The notes below the pieces were generated by a model, which saw only the letters and a program-made list of their open reading frames with translations, searched no databases and was not told where the DNA came from. Position numbers and translations under genes: made by a program. From Planktothricoides sp. SR001 (lineage in GTDB: Bacteria; Cyanobacteriota; Cyanobacteriia; Cyanobacteriales; Laspinemataceae), in NCBI RefSeq assembly GCF_001276715.1, contig NZ_LIUQ01000056.1, positions 8,902-42,158 of the forward strand: DNA of 33,257 nt, in the 5' to 3' direction. Of this stretch, positions 1 to 8,116 are shown piece after piece; position 1 is the first letter of the stretch, and each line of letters starts with the position of its first letter.

Positions 1-415
1 CTCCTGAAGCTCCTGAAGCTCCCCTGCAACACTGTTCTCTGTTGCCTGTTCCCTGTTTCCTGTTTGTTGGTTGTTGGTTATTAGTTATTTGTTATCGTTT
101 AAGCCTAATAACAAACAACCAACAACCAATAAATAACAAATAACTAATAACTAATAATTAATAAAATTACAAAACAAAACTAAAATTTAATATTTAAAGG
201 GTTGCATTTTTGACAGAATAGTAGGGTAGTCAATAAAACTCTGTAATTGTTATTTGTTATTTGCATCAGAAACCGAATAAACAGCAACCAATAACCAATA
301 GCCAACAATACTTGTTGGTTATTGGTTATTTGAATCAGAAACCTAGTAACCAATAACCAATAACTAATAACCAGTAACAAACAACAAGTTTTATTGTTGA
401 TTTGGAGATAAGCAA
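1..415. repeat. Heptamer-rich non-coding region with inverted arms
   Basis: No gene is seen here. A 9-bp unit (CTCCTGAAG) is repeated at the window edge. From 32 to 94 there are nine consecutive 7-bp words in register, drifting from CTGTTCT to TTGGTTG, TTGGTTA and TTTGTTA. After an 11-bp spacer, eight words of the complementary type (TAATAAC, AAACAAC, TAACTAA) run from 106 to 161. A second block of the same kind (TTGGTTA and TAACCAA words) occupies about 248-390. The complementary arms could fold as cruciforms or RNA hairpins. They resemble the short tandemly repeated repetitive (STRR) heptamers known in cyanobacteria. The small minus-strand reading frame here is just translated repeat. Confidence 0.75.
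210..239 (+). promoter_or_regulatory. Candidate sigma70-type promoter upstream of gabD
   Basis: A perfect -35 hexamer TTGACA lies at 210-215. It is followed after 18 bp by TAAAAC (234-239), a 4/6 match to the -10 consensus. It would start a transcript about 170 nt ahead of gabD, inside the gap between the two heptamer blocks. The weak -10 keeps confidence low. Confidence 0.3.
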
Positions 416-1783
416 ATGGGTATCGCTACGATTAACCCGGCAACTGGAGAAACCATAAAAACCTTTATACCGCTAACGGACGCTGAAGTAGAAGCGAAAC
501 TGGTGACGGCAGAAAGGGCTTATAAACAATATCGGCATCTACCCTTTGAGCAAAAAGCCCAATGGATGAATGCAGCGGCGGATATTTTAGAACAGCGCAA
601 ATCAGAATTTGCGGCCATGATGACCCTGGAAATGGGCAAAACTTTCAAATCTGCCGTGGCAGAAGTGGAAAAATGTGCCTTAGTTTGCCGTTTTTATGCG
701 GAAAAAGCCCCAGAATTTTTGGCTAATGTGCCGATCGCAACGGATGCCGACCAAAGCTTTGTGGCTTATCACCCCTTGGGAATTATTCTGGCAGTAATGC
801 CGTGGAATTTTCCTTTTTGGCAAGTGTTTCGGTTTCTTGCCCCCGCTTTAATGGCGGGAAATGTGGGGATTTTGAAACACGCTTCTAATGTGCCACAATG
901 CGCCTTAGCCATTCAAGAAATTGTGGAAAAAGCGGGTTTTCCTGAAGGGGTATTTCAAACCTTATTAATTGGGGCCAGTCAAGTAGCCAAAATTGTCGAA
1001 GATGACCGGGTGCAAGCAGCGACGTTAACCGGCAGCGAATTTGCCGGGGCATCTTTAGCGGCAAATTGTGGCAAGCAAATTAAGAAAACTGTCCTAGAAT
1101 TAGGGGGGAGCGATCCGTTTATTGTTCTAGAAAGTGTGGATCTAGAAGTCGCTGCGACCACGGCAGTGACAGCCCGAATGATTAATAATGGCCAATCTTG
1201 TATTGCGGCAAAACGCTTTATTGTGGCAGAAGCGATCGCCGATGAATTTGAGCAACGCATGGCCGAAAAAATTAAAGCCTTGCAAGTAGGCGACCCAATG
1301 GATCCACAAACAGACATTGGGCCGCTGGCTACTCCAGATATTTTACAAGAAATCGATGACCTGGTTAAAGCTTGCGTCTCTCAAGGCGCCCGGGTTGTAG
1401 CCGGAGGTCAGCGTTTAAGCGATCTCCCCGGTAACTTTTATGCCCCGACTTTACTAGCGGACTTACCCCCCGGTTGCCCTGGATATACGGAAGAATTTTT
1501 TGGCCCAGTGGCATTGTTATTCCGGGTCAAAGGAATTGATGAAGCGATCGCCCTTGCCAACAGCACTTGTTTTGGCTTAGGGGCAAGTGCTTGGACGAAT
1601 AATGCGGCAGAACGCGATCGCTTCATCAAAGAACTGGAAGCTGGTGCAGTCTTTATCAATGGCTTAGTCAAATCCGACCCTCGCTTGCCCTTTGGAGGGA
1701 TCAAGCGTTCTGGGTACGGACGAGAACTCAGCATTCAAGGCATTCACGAATTTGTGAATGTCAAAACCGTTTGGATCAAATAA
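416..1783 (+). CDS. gabD: Succinate-semialdehyde dehydrogenase
   Basis: Cytosolic aldehyde dehydrogenase of 455 aa that oxidises succinic semialdehyde to succinate with NAD(P)+. The catalytic Cys is C262 in NNGQSC and the general-base Glu is E228 in LELGG, with the usual 34-residue spacing. The PWNFPFW motif of the nucleotide-binding domain lies at about residues 127-133. Length matches the short cyanobacterial SSADH type. A GGAG ribosome-binding site sits about 9 nt before the ATG. The next gene is the predicted 2-oxoglutarate decarboxylase, which makes the substrate. That adjacency is the arrangement described for Synechococcus sp. PCC 7002 and is the main argument for substrate specificity over other aldehydes. 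The stop codon overlaps the first AGAAACC repeat. Confidence 0.92.
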   Translation: MGIATINPATGETIKTFIPLTDAEVEAKLVTAERAYKQYRHLPFEQKAQWMNAAADILEQRKSEFAAMMTLEMGKTFKSAVAEVEKCALVCRFYAEKAPEFLANVPIATDADQSFVAYHPLGIILAVMPWNFPFWQVFRFLAPALMAGNVGILKHASNVPQCALAIQEIVEKAGFPEGVFQTLLIGASQVAKIVEDDRVQAATLTGSEFAGASLAANCGKQIKKTVLELGGSDPFIVLESVDLEVAATTAVTARMINNGQSCIAAKRFIVAEAIADEFEQRMAEKIKALQVGDPMDPQTDIGPLATPDILQEIDDLVKACVSQGARVVAGGQRLSDLPGNFYAPTLLADLPPGCPGYTEEFFGPVALLFRVKGIDEAIALANSTCFGLGASAWTNNAAERDRFIKELEAGAVFINGLVKSDPRLPFGGIKRSGYGRELSIQGIHEFVNVKTVWIK

Positions 1784-1997
1784 AGAAACCGGGTTTCTAG
1801 TAGGGGCGAATGCGAGAACGCCCCTACTAGGTTGACTGACAAAGATAGCTTAAAGAAACCCGAATAAAGAAACCGGGTTTCTATGAACACTTCGGTTGAG
1901 TGACAAAGATAGTTTAAAGAAACCCGAATTAAAGAAACCGGGTTTCTATGAACACTTCGGCTGAGTCACAAAGATAGTTTAAAGAAACCCGGTTTCT
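1782..1997. repeat. Tandem AGAAACC/GGTTTCT repeat block
   Basis: Three units start with AAAGAAACCGGGTTTCT at 1782, 1866 and 1931. The last two are 65 bp apart and nearly identical: each has a palindromic head, an ATGAACACTTCGG stretch, a GACAAAGATAG-like stretch and a closing TTTAAAGAAACCC. The block ends with another AAAGAAACCCGGTTTCT at 1981-1997. In the first unit the middle is replaced by a different inverted repeat (1797-1830). The block fills the gabD-decarboxylase spacer almost completely. The same core appears inside xth. Confidence 0.85.
1797..1830. repeat. Inverted repeat CTAGTAGGGGCG/CGCCCCTACTAG nested in the AGAAACC block
   Basis: Perfect 12-bp inverted repeat (1797-1808 and 1819-1830) around a 10-bp loop. 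GTAGGGGCG...CGCCCCTAC elements are common interspersed repeats in cyanobacterial genomes. Related TAGGGG/CCCCTA text recurs near 31253-31280. Its position in place of the middle of an AGAAACC unit suggests one repeat landed in, or recombined with, another. Confidence 0.7.
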
Positions 1998-2028
1998 ACA
2001 ATCAAGCAAAATCGTGAGGTAAACCACA

Positions 2029-3675
2029 ATGGGTGAAATGAACACAGCAGAACTTTTGGTGCGCTGTTTAGAAAACGAAGGCGTTGAATATATATTTGGA
2101 CTACCCGGAGAAGAAAATCTAGCAGTCCTCCAAGCCCTGAAAAATTCTTCGATTCAATTTATTACCACGAGACACGAACAAGGCGCCGCTTTCATGGCGG
2201 ACGTTTACGGACGACTCACCGGCAAAGCCGGAGTTTGTCTCTCCACCCTCGGCCCCGGTGCCACCAATTTAATGACTGGGGTCGCCGACGCCAACCTGGA
2301 TGGTGCCCCGTTAGTTGCCATCACCGGACAAGTGGGCACCGACCGGATGCATATTGAATCCCACCAATACTTAGACTTGGTGGCCATGTTTGAGCCCGTC
2401 ACCAAATGGAATGCTCAAATTGTCCGCCCCAGCATTACCCCAGAACTGGTGCGGCGGGCGTTTAAGCGCTCCCAAACGGAAAAACCCGGGGCTGTCCATA
2501 TTGATGTGCCGGAAAATATTGCTGCCATGCCAGTGGTTGGGCAACCTCTGACTAAAGACAAACAAGAAAAAAGTTATGCCTCTTACCAAAGCCTCAACGA
2601 AGCAGCAGCATTAATTTCCCGCGCCGAAAATCCTTTAATTTTAGTGGGCAATGGGGCAATTCGCGCTCATGCTTCCGCTGCGCTGACGGAATTTGCCACT
2701 CGCTTGCAAATCCCTGTCACCAATACTTTTATGGGCAAAGGGGTGATTCCTTACACTCATCCCCTGGCATTATGGACGACGGGACTACAACAGCGCGATT
2801 TAATTACCTGTGCTTTTGAACAAACCGATCTAATTATTTCCGTCGGTTATGACCTGATTGAATATTCGCCGAAAAAGTGGAATCCCCAAGGCAGTATTCC
2901 GATTATCCATATTGGGGCAGATCATGCGGAAATTGACAGCAGCTACATTCCTCAAGTAGAAGTGGTGGGAGATATTTCTGATTCCCTGTTAGAAATTTTG
3001 CGGCGGTCCGATCGCCAAGGCAAAGCCGCCCCTTATGGTTGCCAACTTCGCAATGATATTCGCGCCGACTATGAGCAATATGCCCATGATGAAGCCTATC
3101 CGGTCAAACCGCAAAAACTGGTCTATGATATGCGCCAGGTGATGGGGCCGGAAGATATTCTCATTTCTGATGTAGGGGCGCACAAAATGTGGATTGCCCG
3201 CCATTACCACTGCGATCGCCCCAACACTTGCTTAATTTCTAACGGGTTTGCGGCAATGGGCATTGCCATTCCTGGGGCGATCGCGGCCAAACTCGTCTAT
3301 CCTGACCGCAAAGTCATCGCCGCAACCGGGGACGGTGGCTTTATGATGAATTGCCAAGAATTAGAAACCGCCTTACGGGTGGGGACTGCCTTCGTCACCA
3401 TTATTTTCCATGATGGCGGCTACGGCTTGATTGAGTGGAAACAACACAATCAATTTGACGAATCCAACTTTATTAAATTTGGCAACCCTGATTTTGTCAA
3501 ATTTGCCGAAAGCATGGGACTCAAAGGCTACCGCGTGGAAAACACCCTAGATTTAGTGCCCATTCTCAAAGAAGCATTAGAACAAGATGTCCCTGCGGTG
3601 ATTGACTGTCCCGTAGACTACCGGGAAAACCTCCGCTTTAGCAAAAAAGCCGGTGGCTTAACTTGTCATATTTAG
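2029..3675 (+). CDS. 2-Oxoglutarate decarboxylase (acetolactate synthase-like ThDP enzyme)
   Basis: Thiamine-diphosphate enzyme of 548 aa with the three-domain fold of the acetolactate synthase family. The ThDP-activating Glu is E50 in TRHEQGA. The cofactor/Mg motif begins GDGG at D435 and ends in HDGGYG, with Asp462 at the metal-ligand position that is Asn in many relatives. By family alone it could be read as acetolactate synthase (ilvB/ilvG). Its pairing with a succinate-semialdehyde dehydrogenase points to the cyanobacterial 2-oxoglutarate decarboxylase, which makes succinic semialdehyde plus CO2. No small regulatory subunit gene is nearby, which also argues against a biosynthetic IlvB role. 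A GAGGT site 8 nt before the ATG supports this start over Met4. Confidence 0.85.
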   Translation: MGEMNTAELLVRCLENEGVEYIFGLPGEENLAVLQALKNSSIQFITTRHEQGAAFMADVYGRLTGKAGVCLSTLGPGATNLMTGVADANLDGAPLVAITGQVGTDRMHIESHQYLDLVAMFEPVTKWNAQIVRPSITPELVRRAFKRSQTEKPGAVHIDVPENIAAMPVVGQPLTKDKQEKSYASYQSLNEAAALISRAENPLILVGNGAIRAHASAALTEFATRLQIPVTNTFMGKGVIPYTHPLALWTTGLQQRDLITCAFEQTDLIISVGYDLIEYSPKKWNPQGSIPIIHIGADHAEIDSSYIPQVEVVGDISDSLLEILRRSDRQGKAAPYGCQLRNDIRADYEQYAHDEAYPVKPQKLVYDMRQVMGPEDILISDVGAHKMWIARHYHCDRPNTCLISNGFAAMGIAIPGAIAAKLVYPDRKVIAATGDGGFMMNCQELETALRVGTAFVTIIFHDGGYGLIEWKQHNQFDESNFIKFGNPDFVKFAESMGLKGYRVENTLDLVPILKEALEQDVPAVIDCPVDYRENLRFSKKAGGLTCHI

Positions 3676-3679
3676 TTAA

Positions 3680-3861
3680 TTGTTGATGGTTGATGGTTGG
3701 TGGTTGTTTGTTGTTTGTTGTTTGTTGTTTGTTGTTTGTTGTTTGTTGTTTGTTGTTTGTTGTTTGTTGTTTGTTCGTTGTTTGTCAACCATCAACCATC
3801 AACTATCAACCATCAACCATCAACCATCAACTATCAACCATCAACTATCAACCATCAAAAT
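3680..3861. repeat. In-register array of 26 heptamers filling the spacer before xth
   Basis: The array spans 182 bp, exactly 26 x 7. It opens TTGTTGA, TGGTTGA, TGGTTGG, TGGTTGT, then nine TTGTTGT (3708-3770), TTGTTCG and TTGTTTG. From 3785 it switches to the opposite orientation with TCAACCA and TCAACTA words, ending TCAAAAT at 3861. TCAACCA is the reverse complement of TGGTTGA, so the outer arms are complementary while the phase never changes. The array starts 5 bp after the decarboxylase stop and ends 2 bp before the xth start. Confidence 0.9.
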
Positions 3862-3863
3862 TA

Positions 3864-4691
3864 ATGAAAATTGCCACTTGGAACGTTAACTCAATTCGTT
3901 CTCGTCAAGAACATCTCACTAACTGGTTGCAAAAAAATCCCGTTGACGTGATTTGTTTGCAGGAAACCAAAGTGATTGACTCTGATTTTCCGCGATCGCC
4001 CTTCGAGGAACTGGCCTATCATCTTTATATTTCCGGGCAAAAATCTTACAACGGGGTCGCGATTTTTAGCAAAATTCCTCTCCAGAATGTCAGCGTCGGT
4101 TTTGCCCATAGAAACCCGGTTTCTTCAAGCAACCGTGTTTCTCAAGTTTCTGAGGTTTCTTCAACCAACCCTGTTTCTGAATTCGATGAGCAAAAAAGAG
4201 CGATCGCTGGCATATTTGAAGACATTTTGATTCTCAATCTTTATGTCCCCAATGGCAGTGAGGTTGGCAGTGAAAAATATGAATATAAACTGCAATGGTT
4301 AAAGGTACTGCGCGAGTACCTGGAAGTAGCCCTGAAAACAACTCCTAATATCTGTATTTGCGGTGATTTTAATATTGCCTTAGAAAGTCGAGATATTTAT
4401 CGCCAAACTAAAGATACAGAGATTATGGCATCCCCACAAGAACGCCAGAGTTTACAAGCAATTCTCGATCTCGGTTTTACCGACGCCTTCCGCAAATTTA
4501 ACCCTGATGCTGGACATTATACTTGGTGGGATTATCGTCGCGGCGGCTTTCCCCAAAATCGCGGTTGGCGGATTGACCATTTTTATCTCACCGAAAATTT
4601 AAGCGATCGCGCCCAAAGCTGTATAATCGATAAAGAACCCAGAACCTGGGAAAAGCCCAGCGACCACACCCCAGTTATCCTAGAACTCTAA
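3864..4691 (+). CDS. xth: Exodeoxyribonuclease III / AP endonuclease
   Basis: DNA-repair nuclease of the ExoIII/APE1 family, predicted 275 aa. It cleaves at abasic sites and trims 3' ends. Family signatures are in order: ATWNVNSIR at the N-terminus, LQETK with the metal-binding Glu, GDFNIAL with catalytic Asp/Asn, and a C-terminal SDHTPV with the catalytic His. The frame stays open upstream to 3690, but that part is translated heptamer repeat. The ATG at 3864 restores the conserved N-terminus. No good Shine-Dalgarno site is present because the repeat array abuts the start. Residues about 83-106 are a Ser/Val-rich in-frame insertion made of AGAAACC/GGTTTCT repeat text, which explains the slightly long protein. 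All catalytic motifs survive. Confidence 0.9.
   Translation: MKIATWNVNSIRSRQEHLTNWLQKNPVDVICLQETKVIDSDFPRSPFEELAYHLYISGQKSYNGVAIFSKIPLQNVSVGFAHRNPVSSSNRVSQVSEVSSTNPVSEFDEQKRAIAGIFEDILILNLYVPNGSEVGSEKYEYKLQWLKVLREYLEVALKTTPNICICGDFNIALESRDIYRQTKDTEIMASPQERQSLQAILDLGFTDAFRKFNPDAGHYTWWDYRRGGFPQNRGWRIDHFYLTENLSDRAQSCIIDKEPRTWEKPSDHTPVILEL
4110..4180. repeat. AGAAACCCGGTTTCT-type repeat inside xth
   Basis: The palindrome GAAACCCGGTTTC lies at 4111-4123 and is followed by four further GTTTCT words (near 4137, 4146, 4155 and 4173). It is the same core as the intergenic repeat at 1782-1997. It is read in frame and adds roughly 24 residues between two conserved parts of the nuclease. Confidence 0.75.
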
Positions 4692-4932
4692 ATTTTTTCA
4701 GACTTACGGTTTCTGTCTAATTTAGACCTATCGATCGCTGTTGATGCGCCCTACCATCGCAATTCTGAATATTCTCAATGATTTGCGAAAAAATGTCGGG
4801 GTTTGGTCTAAAAATCCTATTCTCTAGGTTTGCAGACCAAACCACCTGCTGAATTAAAATTGCATCAAATCACCGGATTATCGGTTTGAGCCTCAATAAT
4901 TTCGGTTAATTATTTATCGCTTAACAGGGAAA

Positions 4933-7674
4933 ATGAAATGCATTAATAAATATTTAAAAAATCTAAAAAATAAATTTATTTATATTTTAATCTCTCTTAT
5001 AATAACTTTTCAAATTACTCAATATCAGCAGGTTGCTTACTCATTTCCTAGCCATAACTTCAATACCGGGCAAAAACAGGCCGCCCCAACCGATATAAAA
5101 AAATCGGTAGTCGCTGAAATCAATCCTGCCGAATTATTAACCAGAGGCAAGAGATTATATGAAGGTGGACAGTATCGAGAAGCGATCGCCACTTTGCAGT
5201 CAGCCGCCGAAATTTATCAACGCGATCGCGATTTTCTTGGTCAAGCATTAATCGGCATCTATCTGGCCAATATTTATCAAGAATTAGGCCATTGGGAAGA
5301 CGCACAACAGGCAATATTTACCAGCGGCAACCTCTTGAATAACCTGGAGCAAACGACTAATAAAAAGCTAAAAGTTGAAGCACTATTATTAAATACTTGG
5401 GGACATATCCAGTTCGATCGAGGGCAAAATGCTGCTGCGTTAGAAACTTGGCAAGAAGGGGAAAAAATCTATAGTCAAATCAGTGACATAGAAGGAATTT
5501 TAGGCAGTAAAATTAACCAAGCTGAGGCTTTACAACAGTTGGGAATGTATCGGCGATCGCAGCAAACTTTAACCCAGATCGAGGAAACATTGGCACAGAT
5601 GCCAGCATCGCCAATTAAAGCCCTAGGCTTACGCAGTTTTGGTATTTCTTTATATATTATGGGTTCCTGGGAGCGATCGCAACAAGCATTAGAAACCAGT
5701 TTAGCCATATCCCAACAACTTAACCGCCATCAGTTTCGCAACGCCGATGAAATCAGTGCTACATTAATTGCTTTAGGCAACACCTCCAGAGCCTTAAAAC
5801 AGCCAGAAGTTGCCCAAAAATATTATCAACAAGCTGCCACCATCGCCACTACCACAATCGGTAAATTAGAAGTCCAAATCAATCAACTCAGCTTATTCAT
5901 TGAAACCGAAAAACTGCCAGAAGCGATCGCTTTACTTCCCCACATAGAATCGCTTCTGAGCAGCTTACCGTTGAGTCGCTTCTCAATTTACGCCCAAGTA
6001 AACTTTGCCAGTAAATTAATCAAAATAATTCAAATTAAAGCAAAACATTATCAAGTATCTCAAGCAAATATCAACAACCAAAACCAACTAATTAACCTGA
6101 AAGAAATTGCCTTAATTTTGGCGCAAGCGGTGCAAGGGGCGAGAAACCTGGAAGATATCCGAGCCGAATCTTATGCTTTGAAGCAATTAGGATCGGTTTA
6201 CGAACAAGCAGCCCAATGGACAGATGCCAGTCAAATGACTGAGCAAGCAATTATTCAAGCCGAAAAAATTCAAGCACAGGATATTATCGCCCTGGCTCAA
6301 TGGCAACTAGGCAGAATTCACAAACAACAAGGAAATATCCCAGAAGCGATCGCTGCTTATACCTCAGCATTTCAAACCCTAAAATCTCTCCGCAAAGAAC
6401 TGGTGGCAGCGGGTTCTGAACTGCAATTTTCCTTTCAAGATACCGTCGAACCCATCTATCGAGAACTGGTCGCATTGCTATTAACAAATACTAACTATAC
6501 TGCAACTCACCCACGGAGGTTAGATGCGCTTAATTACCCAGAAAATATCAGCACACATCCCGCAAAAAATCTCCAACAAGCCAGAGAAATAATCGAAGCA
6601 CTAAACCTCGCAGAACTGGATAACTTTTTTCGGAATAGCTGTGTAGAAGTATTTCCCGAACAAATCGATCAAGTCGATCCCAGCGCTGCGGTCATTTATG
6701 CGATTATTTTACCCGATCGCTTAGGGGTAATTCTTTCCTTGCCCGGTCAACGGTTCAGTTACTACGAAACCCATATACCAGCCCATCAAGTAGAAAATAT
6801 ACTGAAACACTGGCTAAAATCCCTCAATCCAGCCTATGACAACGTGGAGCGACTGCGGATTTCTCAACAAATATATAACTGGTTAATTCAACCTGCTGCT
6901 GCGGACTTAGCCACCAATGACATCAAAACTTTAGTTTTTGTCCTGGATGGTTTCCTGCGGAATTTGCCTATGGCTGCTCTTTATGATGGTCAACAGTATT
7001 TAATCGAAAAATATACCATTGCTGTCGCCCCCGGTTTGCAATTACTCTCCCCGCGATCGCTCCGACAAACAAAACTCCAGGTCTTATCCGGTGGACTCAG
7101 CAAACCTCGTCAGAATTTCGCCGCCCTACCAGGAGTCGAATTAGAAATAGAGCAAATTGCCGCAAACGTGGACGGGGAAATCATCTTGAATCAAAACTTT
7201 ACCAAAGTTAACTTGAAATCCAGAATAAATAGATCGCACTTCCCGATAGTGCATTTAGCCACTCATGGTCAATTTAGTTCCAACCCAGAACAAACCTTTC
7301 TCCTCACCTGGGATGGTAAAATTAATGTCCAAGAATTAGATGAATTACTCAGACCCACCTCAGATCGTCAGGATTCTCAAATTGAATTATTAGTCTTGAG
7401 TGCTTGTCAAACCGCTTTGGGTGACAACCGAGCGGCTTTAGGTTTAGCCGGGGTTGCCGTGCGCTCTGGCGCCCGCAGTACCTTAGCCACCCTGTGGTCA
7501 GTGTCAGACGAATCAACGGTAGAGTTAATGAGTGAATTTTACCGGGCGATCGCCACCTCAAAAGTCAGCAAAGCCGAAGCATTGCGTCAAGCCCAAATTG
7601 CGGTCTTAAAAAATAGTCAATTTCAACACCCTTTTTTCTGGGCACCGTTTGTCCTCATCGGTAATTGGTTGTGA
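4933..7674 (+). CDS. TPR-CHAT domain protein, membrane-anchored or secreted
   Basis: Protein of 913 aa. Residues about 13-38 form a hydrophobic signal or anchor segment after a Lys-rich N-terminus, so it is probably exported or held at the membrane. Residues about 65-490 are helical tetratricopeptide-type repeats, for example one around GGQYREAIATL. The C-terminal part (about 590-913) is a CHAT domain, the caspase-like peptidase domain often joined to TPRs. The catalytic pair is H778 in HLATHG and C825 in LSACQT. Both are intact, so protease activity is plausible, but the substrate is unknown. It lies ahead of a DUF928 gene on the same strand. The spacing from AGGGA to the ATG is short, so initiation may be weak. 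Confidence 0.88.
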   Translation: MKCINKYLKNLKNKFIYILISLIITFQITQYQQVAYSFPSHNFNTGQKQAAPTDIKKSVVAEINPAELLTRGKRLYEGGQYREAIATLQSAAEIYQRDRDFLGQALIGIYLANIYQELGHWEDAQQAIFTSGNLLNNLEQTTNKKLKVEALLLNTWGHIQFDRGQNAAALETWQEGEKIYSQISDIEGILGSKINQAEALQQLGMYRRSQQTLTQIEETLAQMPASPIKALGLRSFGISLYIMGSWERSQQALETSLAISQQLNRHQFRNADEISATLIALGNTSRALKQPEVAQKYYQQAATIATTTIGKLEVQINQLSLFIETEKLPEAIALLPHIESLLSSLPLSRFSIYAQVNFASKLIKIIQIKAKHYQVSQANINNQNQLINLKEIALILAQAVQGARNLEDIRAESYALKQLGSVYEQAAQWTDASQMTEQAIIQAEKIQAQDIIALAQWQLGRIHKQQGNIPEAIAAYTSAFQTLKSLRKELVAAGSELQFSFQDTVEPIYRELVALLLTNTNYTATHPRRLDALNYPENISTHPAKNLQQAREIIEALNLAELDNFFRNSCVEVFPEQIDQVDPSAAVIYAIILPDRLGVILSLPGQRFSYYETHIPAHQVENILKHWLKSLNPAYDNVERLRISQQIYNWLIQPAAADLATNDIKTLVFVLDGFLRNLPMAALYDGQQYLIEKYTIAVAPGLQLLSPRSLRQTKLQVLSGGLSKPRQNFAALPGVELEIEQIAANVDGEIILNQNFTKVNLKSRINRSHFPIVHLATHGQFSSNPEQTFLLTWDGKINVQELDELLRPTSDRQDSQIELLVLSACQTALGDNRAALGLAGVAVRSGARSTLATLWSVSDESTVELMSEFYRAIATSKVSKAEALRQAQIAVLKNSQFQHPFFWAPFVLIGNWL

Positions 7675-7726
7675 TATTGCTGGTGATATTGGTTGTGATA
7701 TTGCTTGTGATATTGCTTGTGATAAA
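7667..7726. repeat. Five 12-bp tandem units overlapping the CHAT gene stop
   Basis: Units are GGTTGTGATATT, GCTGGTGATATT, GGTTGTGATATT, GCTTGTGATATT and GCTTGTGATAAA, without gaps. The first unit contains the CHAT gene's last codons and its TGA stop, so the array either grew out of the gene end or was captured by it. Confidence 0.85.
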
Positions 7727-8116
7727 ATAAGACATACCTGATGACAAATTCCCGCATCCCTACTCTATCATCCATTCTGATTAGTTCAACCCTGACAGAT
7801 CATCTGCATATCCGATTAGTTCAACCCTGACAGATCATCTGCATATCTGATAATCGGTTAATCCGTATATCTCATCGCAGCGGCGCGATCGCCTTCGCCC
7901 GCTATTTAGCCCTCGGCGATTTCCCCGCAATTCCACATTCAATTTACCGGGTTTTTGATATTTCTCAAAATAAGTCTAACCCGATAAATAGTTAATCAGT
8001 CGATTTTTTAAAAAACATTATCAATTAGATAGTTTTCTAGCCAGGATAAACCCATCCAATTATTTGACAAAAACCAGCTTAAATAAAAAAAAACAAAAAA
8101 AAACGGAGTTTAAAAA
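7675..8116. other. Non-coding spacer between the CHAT and DUF928 genes
   Basis: The 442 bp hold the 12-bp array, a duplicated 34-bp sequence, a HIP1 site near 7886, and an A-rich leader ending in a CGGAG ribosome-binding site. A TTGACA lies near 8064-8069, but the A-run after it gives no convincing -10 box. No reading frame of note and no clear terminator were seen. Confidence 0.6.
7779..7847. repeat. Perfect 34-bp direct repeat, two copies
   Basis: Copies lie at 7779-7812 and 7814-7847, separated by one base. They begin GATTAGTTCAACC and end ATCTGCATATC. No mismatch is seen, which implies a recent duplication or a slippage product. Confidence 0.9.

Noticed and set aside
3690-3863. Upstream in-frame extension of xth adding 58 residues rich in Cys, Leu, Phe and Val
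   Set aside because: It is the translated heptamer array (period seven residues), and the conserved ExoIII N-terminus starts at the ATG at 3864.
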